Assembly (NCBI GenBank): GCA_000733355.1
Contig: JNVV01000010.1
Span: forward strand, 786,324 to 850,323
Source: Falciphora oryzae
Lineage: Eukaryota > Ascomycota > Sordariomycetes > Magnaporthales > Magnaporthaceae
DNA length: 64,000 nt
Direction of reading: 5' to 3'
How positions within the stretch are numbered: the first letter of the stretch is position 1; each line of letters begins with the position of its first letter. Of this stretch, positions 11,575 to 23,517 are shown one piece after another. The notes beneath the pieces were generated by a model. That model was not told the origin of the DNA, searched no databases, and worked only from the letters and a program-made list of their open reading frames with translations. The translations under genes were made by a program, and so were the position numbers.

Positions 11575-13338
11575 GAAAACAATCCCAGCCTTACGAATAC
11601 TTAGTAACCAACCAGCGCATTAACTCGTTGCCACCCCGGCAAGCAGGGCAGGGACCGGCAATTTCCTTGACGGTCAAGAAAGAAGCTTGTGAGCGGAGCA
11701 CTTGGCATCACACACACGCACATCCGATGTGATGGGGAGGGAGGGAAAACCCGCAGTCAAGGAATTCCACCCCCTTTCTCGAAGGGTGAGCGACGGGCGG
11801 CCCCAGGAGCAAGAAGGCAAGGTTCATCCTTGCTGCCTTGGTTTCCACGATGGATCCGCAGCGCAGTCTGGGAAAGAAAAAGGTCTGGTCGCTTACTCTG
11901 ACCTCGCCAGACGATGGTACGGTCCTGACTAGGGGGATGGATATGGGTGCCGCCGCCCTACCTCGTCGTCCCCCCTCCTCCGGTAGGTTTGCTTCGCAAC
12001 GCGCCCTGAATGAGTAGCCCGTCCCGGCCGAATGGTACCGCCCACCTCTTTCCATGGATGTTCGAAACAGAAGGGCCCCCTTGTGTCACCCACACGGACT
12101 GACGGCGGGGGTCCGTCCCACTCTTTCGGGATTCTTTGGTCGGTACCGACGACGGGAGCTTCATGTTCTTGTCTGTCTTGCACGGTTATCACATTCCTTC
12201 TCGCTTATTGCGCCGTGCCGATTCCTTCTCAGGCCAAGGATTTCGGAAAATGCGGAATGAGGGAAGGAAAGAAGCAAAATAAAAAAGAAACCAACATGAC
12301 ATGGGTCGCTGTGGAGTCGCAAAAAAATCCTGGTCTCCATCCGTTGGACGTGTTAGTAAGACAAGAACCGGTTCGGGTGGGATGGTTTTGCTTTCACACA
12401 CACACTCTCTCTCCCTCCATCTCTCACCCACACAGCAATGGGGCCCTCGCTAACCACCCAACTCTCGCCTCCATTGCCGTACTTCGTACTCGGACCCGAT
12501 TGCCTCTTTCCGCCTCGGAAACGGGGTTCCTTGGAAGTGGGTGACTGCATCCATCTTACCGCCGCGAACGCCGCTGCCAGTTGGCGGTCCAAGATATGCA
12601 CCTACCTACGCCTAGGTACCTATGTAACTCACTTCGCCCGGGCTGTCCGAAGCGGTTGCGATCCGGAAGGACGGCAGAGGGGCCCCTCCCCTGCATCACT
12701 TTGTGGCGCGCGGCCAACAGCAAAAAAGGCACCGTCATCACATAGCCATGTAGTCCGACCGGTTTTTCATGTTACACACGCCCTCGGAGACACGGCGGCA
12801 GGGTTGGCGAGTCTCCCTTTGTGTGTTGGCCCCACTGTCGCTCCTGGCTGGCTATTGGGCTCTGGCCGGGGCGGCAAGGGGGATATGTATTCTAGAAAAG
12901 GAAAAAAGCTCGCGAGTTTTCCTCTCGTCTCTCGGTTCCATTCCTCACGCTGCATCATGCAACCGGTGAAAACGCCAGCGCGCGTCTGACAAAACAACTT
13001 TGCTCCCAACCAACTACTACTACGTACTACTCCGCACTGTCACAGGGAAATAGGCGTGCGCGTCCTATTTCTTGGAGAAGACCGCTTTGCAAGTGCTGCT
13101 ATGCCAGGACGCACAAGGCCCAAGGACGGTCGATGCCCATGTTCGCAGGGTGATCTTTTTAATAAACTAGGCCGTCTCTTTTTGGCATATGATGCAAGAA
13201 TTGCGATCGGGGGTGGGGATAAGCCAAACAACGGAACCATTTCCTTCCCTGGTTCTAGAGGAAAACAGAGGATAACAAGAAATGAAGAGAAAAAATGTGT
13301 GAAGCTGAGCGAGTAAAAATGACACAAGGTCTCAGCCC

Positions 13339-13357
13339 AAAAAAAAAAAAAAAAAAA
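13339..13357 (+). repeat. A19 homopolymer tract
   Basis: A run of about 19 A residues roughly 600 bases beyond the 3' end of the TFIIA gene. Confidence 0.88.
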
Positions 13358-13954
13358 GACTCTGCGATGCCTGATCTCTCTCCCTCCCTGTCCAGTCTTG
13401 TACAATCCCGAGTCGCAAATCGAGTACAAAGCGATGGCCATGGACAGGAAGGGGGTAAAAGCGGAAAAGAAACGTGCAAACGGAGCAGAAAGCAAGGTCA
13501 GCAAAGCCCCTTGCGGGGGAGCATTACGGTGCAGTATCCCGAGGGCCCGACGGGATGAAAAAAAGAAAAGAAAAAAGAGAACAAAAACGAGGAAAATCTA
13601 GAGAATGCGAGGAATGACGACGAGGCGGCCCATGCTCTGTCAGACTCGAAATGTGTTTCTTCGCCATCTCTGGACGGGAAAGCTCGATAACTATAAAAAG
13701 ATGAATGGCCAAAAGTCCACCCATGCATGGTCTGAAAGGGAAAGGATGCGGTCGTCAGCAGCCACTGCTGCCTACCTAGGACACCTGGGCATCTTTCCGG
13801 CGGAGGAAGACGGAGGGGAAGCCAAACAACGACGGGGATTCAGCCCGTGCACTGGGGTTGCCAGATAAGACGGCCTGGGATCCTTCCTGGCTGATCACCA
13901 GCTCCCTACAACATCGAGGTTCCGTTCCGGCCCCGTCCGTCTGCAGCCTTGTTT

Positions 13955-15813
13955 TTACCACTCGTACTCGCCAGTCGCCTTGTGGAAGACGTACTCCTTG
14001 CCATTGACGGTGAGGATACCGTCCTTGAGGGTGCACTTCCTGTATGACACCATTGTTAGAAGAATCTTGTGCAAGCCCAAATCGGGCGCGCCTGGGTACT
14101 GACACTGACCACTTGTTCTTGACGCGCTGGACCTTGTCGTAGAGGCAGAGCATCTGCTGACCCAGCTCGTCACCGTCGTCATCACTCTCCTCAAGGTCAT
14201 CTTCAGGATCGTCCAGGTCCGAGTTGATAGCGTCGTCCAGGTCCTCCTCTCGCATGTCGTCGTCAGCGCCGTCCACTTGAGGCAGGCCACTTACGGGCGC
14301 CGGAGACGCCGACGTTGCCGACATCTTCCCAGCGCGCTTGCTGTGCTTAGTAGCCTCTTTGAGCGGCAGCATCAGGCCGCCGCCTTCCATGCGCCGAGCA
14401 GCAGCAGTTATCTGCTGATGCAGCATGCGATCGATATCGACACGGCCAGGCTCACGAAGACTTCCGTCCTGCTCGCGTTGGCACATGACGCCCTCAAAGC
14501 CATCATCATCGGCAGCCGGGCCGTCGACCTGGGAAGGTCCGAGGGAGCCGTTGGGCTGCTGTGCACGCTGTGCCTGCGCCTGCTGCGCCTGCATCTGCTG
14601 GCGGTACTGCTCCGCGTTCTGGGGCGCCTGACCTGCCGGAAGCGGAAGATGGGGTCGCTGGCCCTGGGCTGCAGGTCCAGTCTTGAGCGCGTTGATGGAG
14701 GCGGCTGCGCGTTGTCCGTACTGATTCGCGAGCTGCTGCGCCGCGCGCTGCTGAGCCAATGACGTAGGGCCGGCACCCGGGGCACCAGGGGCAGGGCCCG
14801 GGTAGTGCTGGACCATCGGGTTCGGCTGGCCGCTAGGCTCCTGTTTGATAACAGCCTCGCCACCAGGGCCAACCTCATTCTTGGGGTACACGCCGTTGGA
14901 CGGGGGAGCCTGGGGAGCGGGCATGGGCATGGGCATGGGAAGAGCGGCCTGGGCGCCAGTCGGCGGGCTCAGTGTGGCTTGCGTGTAGCTGGCCACGGGC
15001 GGGTCAGCCGGGGCGGCCGGCTGCGGAGCCGGCGGAGGGTCGGGCTTGGGGTCCCATGGGAAGCTGGCGACCTGCAGAGCCGAGAGTTTCTGCTGCCATA
15101 CCTGTGGTGGGGGGGGCTTGGGGTCAGCATCTTTTTTGATACATCGCAAGAGCAGAGGGCTACGAAGCCGAGCCGTCCCAAGGAAGTACCGTGACTGCCT
15201 AGGACGTAGACCAGGCAGCTCTCTGTAGGCAGATATGAATGACACCGGGGCGAGGGGCAAGGTGACTAAGAGAGGGGCACGTGACCAGAAAAAAACGCTC
15301 CAATGACAACGCTCGGTCGGGGTGGGTGTGCAGCAGCTGAGGGGCAATGACGGAAGTTAAAAAGGCCCCAAATACTCCATGGCCGCCCCCCGAAACCAGC
15401 CCGCTCTCCACCCCTCCCCTCTCTGCTCACTTCCTCGGGCGGCCACCCAGGCAGCAGCGCACAGCGAGAGAAGCCCAACAAATGTCGGAAACAGAGGGCA
15501 AGCAAAGCGACGGTCGCCAACTTTGGCGATCGTAGCCGCTGCTCGAATTGATTTTCTTTCTCCTTCGTTGTCTGTGACTTCTTCTCGTCTTCCTCTGCAA
15601 TCCTGGATGTTCGAAAGAAACGAGGGAAAAAGATGGATGGGTAGAGGAGCGGCGAGGAGTGAAAGTCTGCGAAAAAGAAAGATCCCGACGTACCTTCTTG
15701 AGCTCGTCCATGACAGTCAAATCGATACCGCTCTCCTCGAAGTCGACCGTAGACGATTCGAGCACATTCTCGATGATCTTCTCATACACGGCGCCAACGT
15801 TGTTATTCGACAT
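13955..15813 (-). CDS. TOA1: Transcription initiation factor IIA large subunit
   Basis: This encodes the TFIIA alpha/beta precursor-type subunit, which stabilises TBP on TATA DNA in the nucleus. Exons are 15813-15694, 15101-14110 and 14039-13955 (398 aa); all phases close. Residues 1-50 form the conserved N-terminal helical domain (VYEKIIENVLESSTVDFEE, then KKVWQQKL across the first splice). A long Pro/Gln/Ala-rich linker follows, then an acidic block (DDDMREEDLDDAINSDLDD), then the C-terminal beta-barrel segment ending LTVNGKEYVFHKATGEYEW. The domain order and C-terminal tail are diagnostic. The first intron is about 590 bases, much longer than most introns here. The start was chosen because MSNNNVGAVYE matches the family N-terminus; an in-frame upstream ATG at 15918 would add a basic tail that is not conserved. 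Confidence 0.93.
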
Positions 15814-17306
15814 GTTGGGCAACGAGGCTGAGGTGCCTGTTCTTGTGTGTCGCGGCACGAGTGTGGTCGATTGTTCTCGGCCCTCCTCCTGGCTGACCCT
15901 CTTCCTCTTTGTGAGCACGAAGGGGTTTTTTTTTTTTTTTTCCTTCCCTTTCTGGTTTTTGTTTTGTTCTTTGTCTCAATGTCTATCGACGCTCGGTTCC
16001 TCAAAAGCTCTTCGACTTTTGCCCCGACTTGCTACGGTGTACGGAGAGCCTTCTTCCCTTTCCTGAGAGGATGGGTGGAGATTGTCAGATGCGTTGCGCT
16101 GGCGATTGCGCTGCGACGGACTTGCCGGGCGCCTTGCAAGAGTCAATGCTCCACGCGTCTCCCGCGATGGAAGGGAGAGCGGTGGAAAAAAGAGACAGCT
16201 CAAGGCGGACGGGTCCTGACTGTTCCAGGGCCTGCGTATCGTGTCCGCCCGTCCTCTTTTCCGGGTCTTGTAGTCTGTTCCTTTGCGCGGCGGCCAATTT
16301 CGCTCGTTGCGGCGCTGGGTGCTGCTGTTTTGGTGTTGTAGCCGACCAAGTTTCTTTTATTTGGGGGAGAAGGCGCTGAAGTAGTCAGACCCGGCTTATG
16401 TCAGCCACCCAAACTGTATGTCCACCTTCTGCGGCCACGGAATTTGGCGAGTCACCCACCCCATGCCAACCTGCCTAACCGCCGCAGACTCAATCTTTCT
16501 GTTGGCTCAATCGCAACTGGAACTGCTAGAAATGCAGTGCGGTAAAAAGGGTTTGCAGCGATGGGGAAGGCCATTGTGAAATTTCATGTCATCGGTGGTT
16601 TTGCGATTCCATAGAGATACCTCGCCCGCTACAGCGTGCGATTTTCGGGCTGTCGGTTGCCAATCTGCGGTGGACGAGCCAAGAACCTGGGTTACTTTGT
16701 CCCATAGATTTCGATGTTGCCTGAGGCGCCAGATGATTGTCGCTGTTCGAGTTGGATTACAACGATTCGAGCATCAAAAGCGATCAAGAGAGCACGGATA
16801 TATACATCCTTATGCTTATTTCCTCACCCTGTCCCACCCAGAATTACTTAATAGCTACATGCAAAACCTGCCAACCCGAACTCCGTGCCTAACCAGTGCT
16901 TCCTTCCCCTTCTGCTCCAGCAAAAAAGATATGGGGAAAACGAGAAAAAACCAAGATAGAAGTAAAACCCCTGAACATGTCCAGTTCGTTCTTTCGTCCC
17001 TGCGTGAACAATCTGCCCATTTCATGCCACAACAAATTCCTCGTTGTCGTCGTTTGTGAGAGGGAATAACAAAAGGGGGTAATCCTTTGAAGACTCCACC
17101 AACGCCGCGCTTGAAACGGACCAAAGACGATGGATGGGATCGATGTCGATACCCAGACCTGGACGCCGAGCCCCTTGCCCATATAAAAACCGAGATTGCC
17201 AGGAACAATAACCGTGACATATTTATACTTACCGTCTGGTCGCTAATTCCTCAAGATGTCCTCTGACAAAATGGGTGGGTGCTATCGAGTGTTGGAGTTT
17301 CGTCTT
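15814..17306. other. Intergenic region between TOA1 and CDC20
   Basis: About 1.5 kb without a recognisable gene. It holds the TOA1 promoter and leader (a T-run near 15925-15941 lies about 115 bases upstream of the start) and the 3' region of CDC20. The small reverse-strand ORFs near 16855-17220 show no motif. Confidence 0.5.
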
Positions 17307-19097
17307 TTAGCGGATCGTCATCTGCTTGACCATGTCGGCCTTGCCCGAGGAGCCGATACCGGCAGCGCCGCCGGCGGGCTTCTTCTCGAAGATCTTCCAG
17401 AACTTGAGGCTCTCGTCGGCGGCAGCGGTGGCAAGCATCTGGCCGTCGGGGCTGAGGCAGCTGTGCAGGACACGGCTCTCGTGGGCGGGGATCTCGACGG
17501 TGCGGACCAGGGTCGGGTAGCTCCAGATGCTGAGCGAGTTGTCGGGGAAGCCGCTCGAGCTGACGATCTCGCGGTAGTGGGGGCTCCAGCGGAGGCTGGT
17601 AACCTGCGAGCCGGTGTCGATGCTGTTGACGCGGGCACCCGAGGTCGAGTTCCAGAAGTGGATGTGACGGTCGTAGGAGCCGCCGCCGGTGGCTAGCAGG
17701 TTCATGTTCCAGGGGCACCAGGCCAGGGCCTTGACGGCGGCCTTGTGGTTGGTCTTGGTGAACTTGGGCACGGCCAGCGAGCGAGCGTCCCAGATGGAAA
17801 CCAGGTTGTCGTTGCCGCCAGTGGCAAGCTGGGCACCGTCGGAGCGCCACTCCAGGCCGCAGACCTCGGAGGTGTGCGAGACGAGCTCGGCCACCTTGTG
17901 CTCGGCGATGCGGACATCGTGGTTGTAGACGAGGCCGCTACGGGCGCCGGTCGACAGCAGGTGCTTGTTCCAGCCCATGACCGACACGCGCGTGTCGTGG
18001 CCGAACATGCTGCGCACCTTCTGGCCCTCGGCAACATCCCAGATCTGGACCTCGCCGGTACCCATGCCGACACCGACGTAAGCGCCGTCGGCCGACCACT
18101 TGACACTGCTGACGTAGGTGTCGGGGCTCGTCTCCAGCAGGCAGCTGACCGACCCCTCGTCCGCGGACCAGACATAGACGTTGCGCTCCAGGCCGATGGC
18201 AACCTGGTTGCCCGAGCTCCAGTCGAGCAGGTTCAAGTAGTAGTCGTCGATCAGACCAGGGGCGTCCAGGACACGCTCAGGGGCGGTGGCGATGCGGCGC
18301 CTCGACTGAGCCTGGCTGGAGCTGGCGGCCTTGAGGGGCCTGTTGTACTGCTGGCGGAGGTCGATGGGCTTGGACGACTCAGGCGGCGCGGGCTTGAACT
18401 GCAGAATGCGGGTGTTGAGGCTGACGCCGCATGCGTTGGCGAGAGAGTCCTGGTAGGCAGCAGTGTTGGGAGATGGTCTGGAGTAGGTCTCGGGCTCCTC
18501 ATCGTCGCCAATGTTGAGCGCCTCCAGGGCGGCGATGGCGTCATCGGCAGCCGAAGACAGGACGCCGGAGTTCTCGGTCGTGGAACTGCTCTTGGGCCTG
18601 CGCTCTGCGCGGTCGAGCTTGCCGGAGCCACCGTGGGAGATGGCGGAGCTGGCGGCGCGGTCGGGGATGAAGCGGTCACCGGCATAGCTGACAGTAGTCT
18701 TGGAAGTCTTCTGCCTAATAGTCTTCTTGGGCTTGCTGCTGCCGGGGGTCTTGTTGTGCACACCAGTACCGGTCAGGGTGAAGTCCGAGACACCAAGCTC
18801 AAGGGCCTTGCGGGGGGTGGAGACGCCGCGGGCAATGTTGGACTTGGGAGAGTCACGGTGCGAGGCGGCCTTGGTCAGGTGGGCAGTCAGGTTGCCGCCG
18901 TATGTGGACCGGGTGGGGGCCTTGAACACTTCGCTGACAGAGTCCCGGCGTTCAGGGGTGTAGGGGGACGAGGCAATGTTCTGGTTCGAGTGACGCTGGC
19001 GGGGCGAGGGGGTGAGGGGCATGCGTCCGCCAGCGGTACGGGAGGAGAAGAGCCCCGTGTGGGACTTCAACGGGGTGGAAACAGATGCGGTGGCCAT
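17307..19097 (-). CDS. CDC20: APC/C activator, Cdc20/Fizzy/Slp1 WD40 protein
   Basis: Cdc20 binds the anaphase-promoting complex and presents securin and cyclins for ubiquitylation; it is also the target of the spindle checkpoint. The gene is a single exon (596 aa). The N-terminal half is low-complexity and phosphosite-rich (several SP/TP sites). The C-box DRFIPDR lies at about residues 141-147. Seven WD40 repeats fill the C-terminal half, beginning with DDYYLNLLDWSSGNQVAIGL and including VKWSADGAYVGVG, GHDTRVSVMGWN and AWCPWNMNLLATGGG. The protein ends in MTIR, the Ile-Arg tail that docks on the APC/C. The start is the ATG giving MATASVSTPLKS; the frame is open six codons further upstream, but only to a TTG. 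No KEN box is evident. Distinction from Cdh1 rests on overall similarity to Slp1/Cdc20, so that part is slightly less sure. Confidence 0.92.
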   Translation of the reverse strand: MATASVSTPLKSHTGLFSSRTAGGRMPLTPSPRQRHSNQNIASSPYTPERRDSVSEVFKAPTRSTYGGNLTAHLTKAASHRDSPKSNIARGVSTPRKALELGVSDFTLTGTGVHNKTPGSSKPKKTIRQKTSKTTVSYAGDRFIPDRAASSAISHGGSGKLDRAERRPKSSSTTENSGVLSSAADDAIAALEALNIGDDEEPETYSRPSPNTAAYQDSLANACGVSLNTRILQFKPAPPESSKPIDLRQQYNRPLKAASSSQAQSRRRIATAPERVLDAPGLIDDYYLNLLDWSSGNQVAIGLERNVYVWSADEGSVSCLLETSPDTYVSSVKWSADGAYVGVGMGTGEVQIWDVAEGQKVRSMFGHDTRVSVMGWNKHLLSTGARSGLVYNHDVRIAEHKVAELVSHTSEVCGLEWRSDGAQLATGGNDNLVSIWDARSLAVPKFTKTNHKAAVKALAWCPWNMNLLATGGGSYDRHIHFWNSTSGARVNSIDTGSQVTSLRWSPHYREIVSSSGFPDNSLSIWSYPTLVRTVEIPAHESRVLHSCLSPDGQMLATAAADESLKFWKIFEKKPAGGAAGIGSSGKADMVKQMTIR

Positions 19098-20134
19098 CTT
19101 GAATGACTGCCCCAAGCAGGATATCTTCTAACAATAAATCAATCGATGCGTTGGGTGTCAAGGTGGTCTGGACCGGATAGACAGACGTAGGAGGGGTTGG
19201 TGTAAGTCAAGGCTTGGGTTGCTCGTAGGTCTCTTCTGATGTGGTTTTGTATGTTGAAGTTGGATTGCTTTGGCAAAGCAAGCGGAGAGGAGAAGAGGAT
19301 GGAGTCTGCGTTTACAGAGGAGAGTGCGAGAAGAAGGCTTGATGGTGAGATGGTGAAAGAAGGAACGGTTCATCTGACATCTCGAGCTCGACGGCACTCT
19401 TTTAAGCCATTTGTTTACTCGGGTGGCTCGTGCGCTGGTTGACACGACAACAGCGACCGGCTCAGAATTTCCGGATTTGGGAGCCTGCACCAAGGTTGAA
19501 AAGGCAACCGCCGATGGGGCTGCCTCAGGTGGAGGTGCGGATTCTATTGAGCGAAAGTGGGCAGCATGGGCGACTGGCCTGTGCGCCGGACTCAGCCGAA
19601 ATAGATCCAAATTAGGTTAAGTGGCCTGTCCACCTCCCCGCCTTAGCGCTCTTGAGAGTCCGGCGTTTGCGGTTGGACAGACAGCAAAAAAGAAAGCCTG
19701 TCGCCTGGCGGGCCTGCCTGGATTGGCTGCTGTCGCCAAAGTGAAGGGCGCCGCACCACACCGAGCAAGCTTTGCTTCGGGTCGCAAGCCATCTGAGAAT
19801 ATTGGATGGATTGCCTGCACCAACCGTCGGGCTTTGGTTGCCCATCTCATACATCATAGGCCCGCTGCTTCCCCTTTCGGTTTCCATACCCGCTAGGTGC
19901 CACTGGCTGGTCTTGGTTTCCGTGTTCGCCTGCGTCCCCCTGCTGCTCATTATTTCTTCTTAGCTTGTCCAGCCGCACGACGCTCCTCTCAAACACCCAA
20001 ACGGCGCCACCCCTCCTCACCGGGCCGCCCTTATTCCCTGACGAGGGCCACTCTGGAAAAGCGCGCTGCTGGGGTTTTTTCCCCATCGACCACACCGCGA
20101 GATGAAGGCATAGTGCACCGCGAATCTTCCCAGC
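19098..20134. promoter_or_regulatory. Divergent promoter region of CDC20 and the Kelch-BTB gene
   Basis: About 1 kb separates the start codons of two divergently transcribed genes, so both promoters and 5' leaders lie here. No ORF inside it shows a recognisable domain. No individual regulatory site could be assigned with confidence. Confidence 0.6.
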
Positions 20135-22777
20135 ATGGCGCAGCCCGCCACCCCTGCCGGATCCTCGGCATTGACCCCGGCGGCGCAGTCACTCTTCGGA
20201 GGCGGCGCCGGGAGCAGCAGCGCCAGCACCCCACAGCCACCGCCCGCCGGCTTCGCCTCCTCCACCCCGTCGTCGTCGTCGTCGGCTTCGTTGGCTAATA
20301 ACCAGTCCGCCTCGGCCGGCTCCGCATCGTCGTCGGCCTCGTCCAACAACACCTTCGTCATGACCAACTCGCCGCTCAAGAACAGGGGCCTGCCCGACGG
20401 GTACCGGCCCAAGGTTACGCGCACGCTCGGAAACAGGCCCGCCTGCCTCGTCAACGCCTCGGTCACCTACTGCGGCAACAACCAGATCTATGCCTTCGGC
20501 GGCTTCGACCAGTACACGGACGAGGTCTACAATCACGTCCTGCGCCTGGACCTCGTCAGCCTGCAGTGGTCGCTGGTCGACAACTATGGCGACATCCCCG
20601 GCGTCCGGATGGGACACACTGCCACCCTTTATAAAGGCGACCGACTGCTTGTGTTTGGCGGCGAGAACGAGCATCGCACCTATCTGTCGGATCTGATAGT
20701 ATTCGATCTGAAGACGGCACACTGGACTCAACCTCAGTGCACTGGCCCCATCCCCAAGGGCCGGGCGCGCCATGCCGCCATCCTCCACGAGGACAAGCTG
20801 TTCATCGTTGGAGGCATAACCGGCCATGACAACTACGTTCTCGACGATATATGCTTTCTCGATCTTAAGACGTTTACCTGGTCGAGATCATGGCGTTTCG
20901 TTTCGCGATTCGACCACAGCGCATACATATGGTAAGCGGTCGCGCATACGTCATACATGTCTTTTTGGACCGGGTCTAGCCAGTCGACCATTGCGGTCAC
21001 CCATGCTAACGGATGCGCGCGGCTGGGTAATGTAGGGGAGATCGAGTATGGGTGTTTGGCGGACTGAGCGAGGAGATGAACAGGGTCAGCGACCTCTGGT
21101 GGCTGGACCTGAAAGGCAACCCGGCCTTCGAGACGCCCCCGCAAGTCGGCACCTTCGACCGGTCGTCCATGACTGGCCGCGTCAGTCACTCGGCACGGCC
21201 CTCGGCGTATTCGTCTATGGCACAGTCCCCAGTTGTCGGGACATCCGGCTATGCGGCCAACTCGAGGACAGCGCAGGTCAACCCGCCGTCCTTCCAGCTC
21301 AAGTCGTACGCTCCGATGGCGCCTGGCACAATCTCGTCGCTCAAGTTCCTGTCCGGGCCGAATGTGCCAGAGCAGGGCACTGGGTACCACTTCCATGTCT
21401 ACTCGTCCGGCACGCTCCTCGATTTTGTGACACCGGCGGCCACGATCGCATCCAAGGACTGTTCGCTGTCGGCCCTAGACTTGAACTCGCTGAGGTGGCA
21501 GAAGCTGGCAGAGGGTAGAGAGATCTTCAAGGCCGGCTACCGATGGCACTATTGCACGCTCAACGAGGACGGCACCAAGGCGTGGCTGCTCGGGTGCCCG
21601 ACGGACCAGGGCTCCATCGACCTAGGAAACAACGGGCTCGAGGAGTACCTTAGTGACATCATGGAGATCGACCTGCGGCGGTACGGGTTTTTGGGTAACA
21701 CGCTGACCCCTGGGCCGCGGAGCACCGAGATGAGCCGGCCATCGTCTCGGATCCGCATAGTGGAGCAGCCCTCTAGAGGTCTGGGCGCGGACCTGGCCAC
21801 GCTCTTCAACGTGCCTCCCGAAGCCGGCAGTGGGACGGATTTCATGGTGACGGCGCTCTCGGCCGACTGCGATGACGAGGACGTGCTGGGCTCGGCGCTC
21901 GTGCGACCCGGCGATCGCTCGATGGCGGGGGACGAGGACACATGGCTGTCGCCTGACGCATCTACATCACAGCCGATCCACGTGCACCGGCTCATACTGC
22001 AGGCGCGCTGGCCGCACTTCCGGAGGCTCTGGGCGTCCCAGATGGCCGAGTTCCACACGCGCAAGATGCACATCCCCGAGCCCTACAGCGTGGTCCGGGC
22101 TTTTCTGTACTACCTCTACACAGACAGAATCGATCCAAGCCCCGAGGACGAGGGGGCGGGCGATGGAGGCGGGGCGACGACAGATTTGTCAGACATTGCG
22201 GGTCTGCTGGTCATGTCCAACATCTACGGGATCCCACACTTGCGGCTTCTGTGCGTGAACCGGCTAGCCAAGGAGCTCGACGTGGACCACGCCTGCATCA
22301 TCTGGTACCGGGCGGGGCTGGNNNNNNNNNNNNNNNNNNNNNNNNNNNNNNNNNNNNNNNNNNNNNNNNNNNNTGTCCAACATCTACGGGATCCCACACT
22401 TGCGGCTTCTGTGCGTGAACCGGCTAGCCAAGGAGCTCGACGTGGACCACGCCTGCATCATCTGGTACCGGGCGGGGCTGGCGGACGAGGAGTGGCTGCG
22501 CAAGCGGGCGGCGGCCTACTGCCTGACGCACTGGGGCCGCATAGTGCGCACGTCGGGCTTCCTCCGCCTCCCGCGCAGCGCGCTGGTTGAGCTGTCGCAA
22601 GAGATCGACATGGAGGGCCGCGTCATCGGCGGCGAGGAGCTCGACATGTTTGTCGGCTCGGCCGCCCTCGCCGAGGGGTCCGGGGCGCTGACTCGGCGCA
22701 AGGAGAGCATGAGCAGCCAACCGTCACAGATGCTCGAGTCCGAGGCCGACGACGACGATGGCATGGAGCTGAACTAG
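20135..22777 (+). CDS. Kelch-repeat and BTB domain protein (LZTR1/Ral2-like), split by an assembly gap
   Basis: Exon 1 is 20135-20931 and exon 2 is 21036-22777, with a GTAAGC..TAG intron. After a Ser/Ala-rich N-terminus (to about residue 75) there are at least four Kelch blades with the double glycine: YAFGG (about 120), LVFGG (173), FIVGG (224) and VWVFGG (272). A BTB-like segment follows from about residue 581 (HVHRLILQARWPHF, then YSVVRAFLYYLYTDRI), with a helical C-terminal part. This Kelch-then-BTB order is that of LZTR1 and of yeast Ral2-type Ras-pathway proteins; adaptor function is inferred. Exon 2 contains 52 N (22322-22373) flanked by an exact 108-bp duplication that breaks the reading frame. 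Collapsing the 160-bp duplication unit restores one frame and a 792-residue protein, so the break is an artefact and not a pseudogene. Confidence 0.85.
22214..22321 (+). repeat. 108-bp direct repeat, left copy at assembly gap
   Basis: These bases are identical to 22374-22481, and the two copies directly abut the run of N on either side. The copy encodes MSNIYGIPHLRLLCVNR and following residues of the Kelch-BTB protein. Confidence 0.95.
22322..22373. other. Assembly gap (52 N)
   Basis: A run of 52 undetermined bases inside exon 2 of the Kelch-BTB gene. Its identical flanks suggest that two overlapping contig ends were scaffolded without being merged, so probably no sequence is missing. Confidence 0.98.
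22374..22481 (+). repeat. 108-bp direct repeat, right copy at assembly gap
   Basis: Exact copy of 22214-22321, starting at the first base after the N run. The coding sequence then continues in the correct frame through GLADEEWLRKRAAAYCLTHW to the stop at 22777. Confidence 0.95.
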
Positions 22778-23517
22778 GTTTCCATGTTTTTTTTTTTTTT
22801 TATACATTCTTTTGTTGTTTGGGTCTATTTTGCTGGATGTGGGCGGGTTGCTTTTTGTGTCTTGGGTGGTTCCTTCTCTCCCTTCTTATCCTCCTTTTTA
22901 TCATCACTTTCTGTTCTGTAATGATAGACTTGGTACTGGGATTTTGTTGGGACTCTGTGTCCCATGATTGGCTTTCCTTTTCGCCCTGCTCGACCATGGT
23001 AGCTGCGTGCCGGCCGTTGATGGATCCAGGTGCACACTCTTCTTCCTCATTCTTGATCACGTTAGGGATATACTATACGATGGAAACGAAAAAGCTGGGA
23101 ATGGTAATTTAACCACTTGTACTTTTGCAAATGGTGAATGTTTTCTCGGGACTCACGTCGATGTGAGCGAGCGTGCATAGCAATGCTAGCTCAAGGCGTT
23201 CTCGCTATCACCGCCTTCATGAGGCTAGACTAATTTTCGTTGCAGGAGAGTCTGCTCGAGTCCACGGCGCGACAAAAATAAGCAAGAGGAGACCGTCCTG
23301 GAGTCAAGGCATAGGCGTGACGGAACATAACCAAAGGATCATGAGGACTGGACAAAATACGCAGATGATAATAATTAAATTACCTTTCTTGACACATATT
23401 CAGACAGCAATGCCTCCGCCATCTGGCCAACGCCATACGCCTTTTTTTTGTTGTCTGGTTCATACAGCAAACAGAGGGATTCACGGGAGAAGGGGACGGA
23501 CTAAAAAGCCCACCCAT
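22778..23517. other. Convergent intergenic region, Kelch-BTB / ARP4
   Basis: About 740 bases between the stop codons of two converging genes. It starts with a T-run at about 22787 and is T-rich beyond that, consistent with 3' untranslated DNA and polyadenylation signals. No gene is seen. Confidence 0.55.

Larger units (their letters stand above)
6391..13954. other. 7.6-kb gene-free stretch
   Basis: No ORF here has a recognisable domain, a plausible exon chain or convincing coding composition on either strand. It contains a (CTG)n microsatellite at 8441-8466, A-runs at 11553-11574 and 13339-13357, T-rich low-complexity DNA near 7483-7525, and GGTAGGTA/TACCTACC motifs near 9295, 9681, 12602 and 13771. 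It includes the upstream region of the methyltransferase gene and the 3' side of the TFIIA gene. An undetected non-coding RNA or fast-evolving small gene cannot be excluded. Confidence 0.5.

Noticed and set aside
17745..19106. 453-codon plus-strand ORF opposite CDC20
   Set aside because: It mirrors the GC-rich Cdc20 coding sequence; its composition is Gly/Val/Asp-rich without recognisable motif, whereas the minus strand encodes a full WD40 protein.
22052..22590. Reading through the N run as one ORF to 22590, or a pseudogene call for the Kelch-BTB gene
   Set aside because: The frame after the N run in that reading is not the conserved one. The exact 108-bp flanking duplication shows that the frame break is an assembly artefact.
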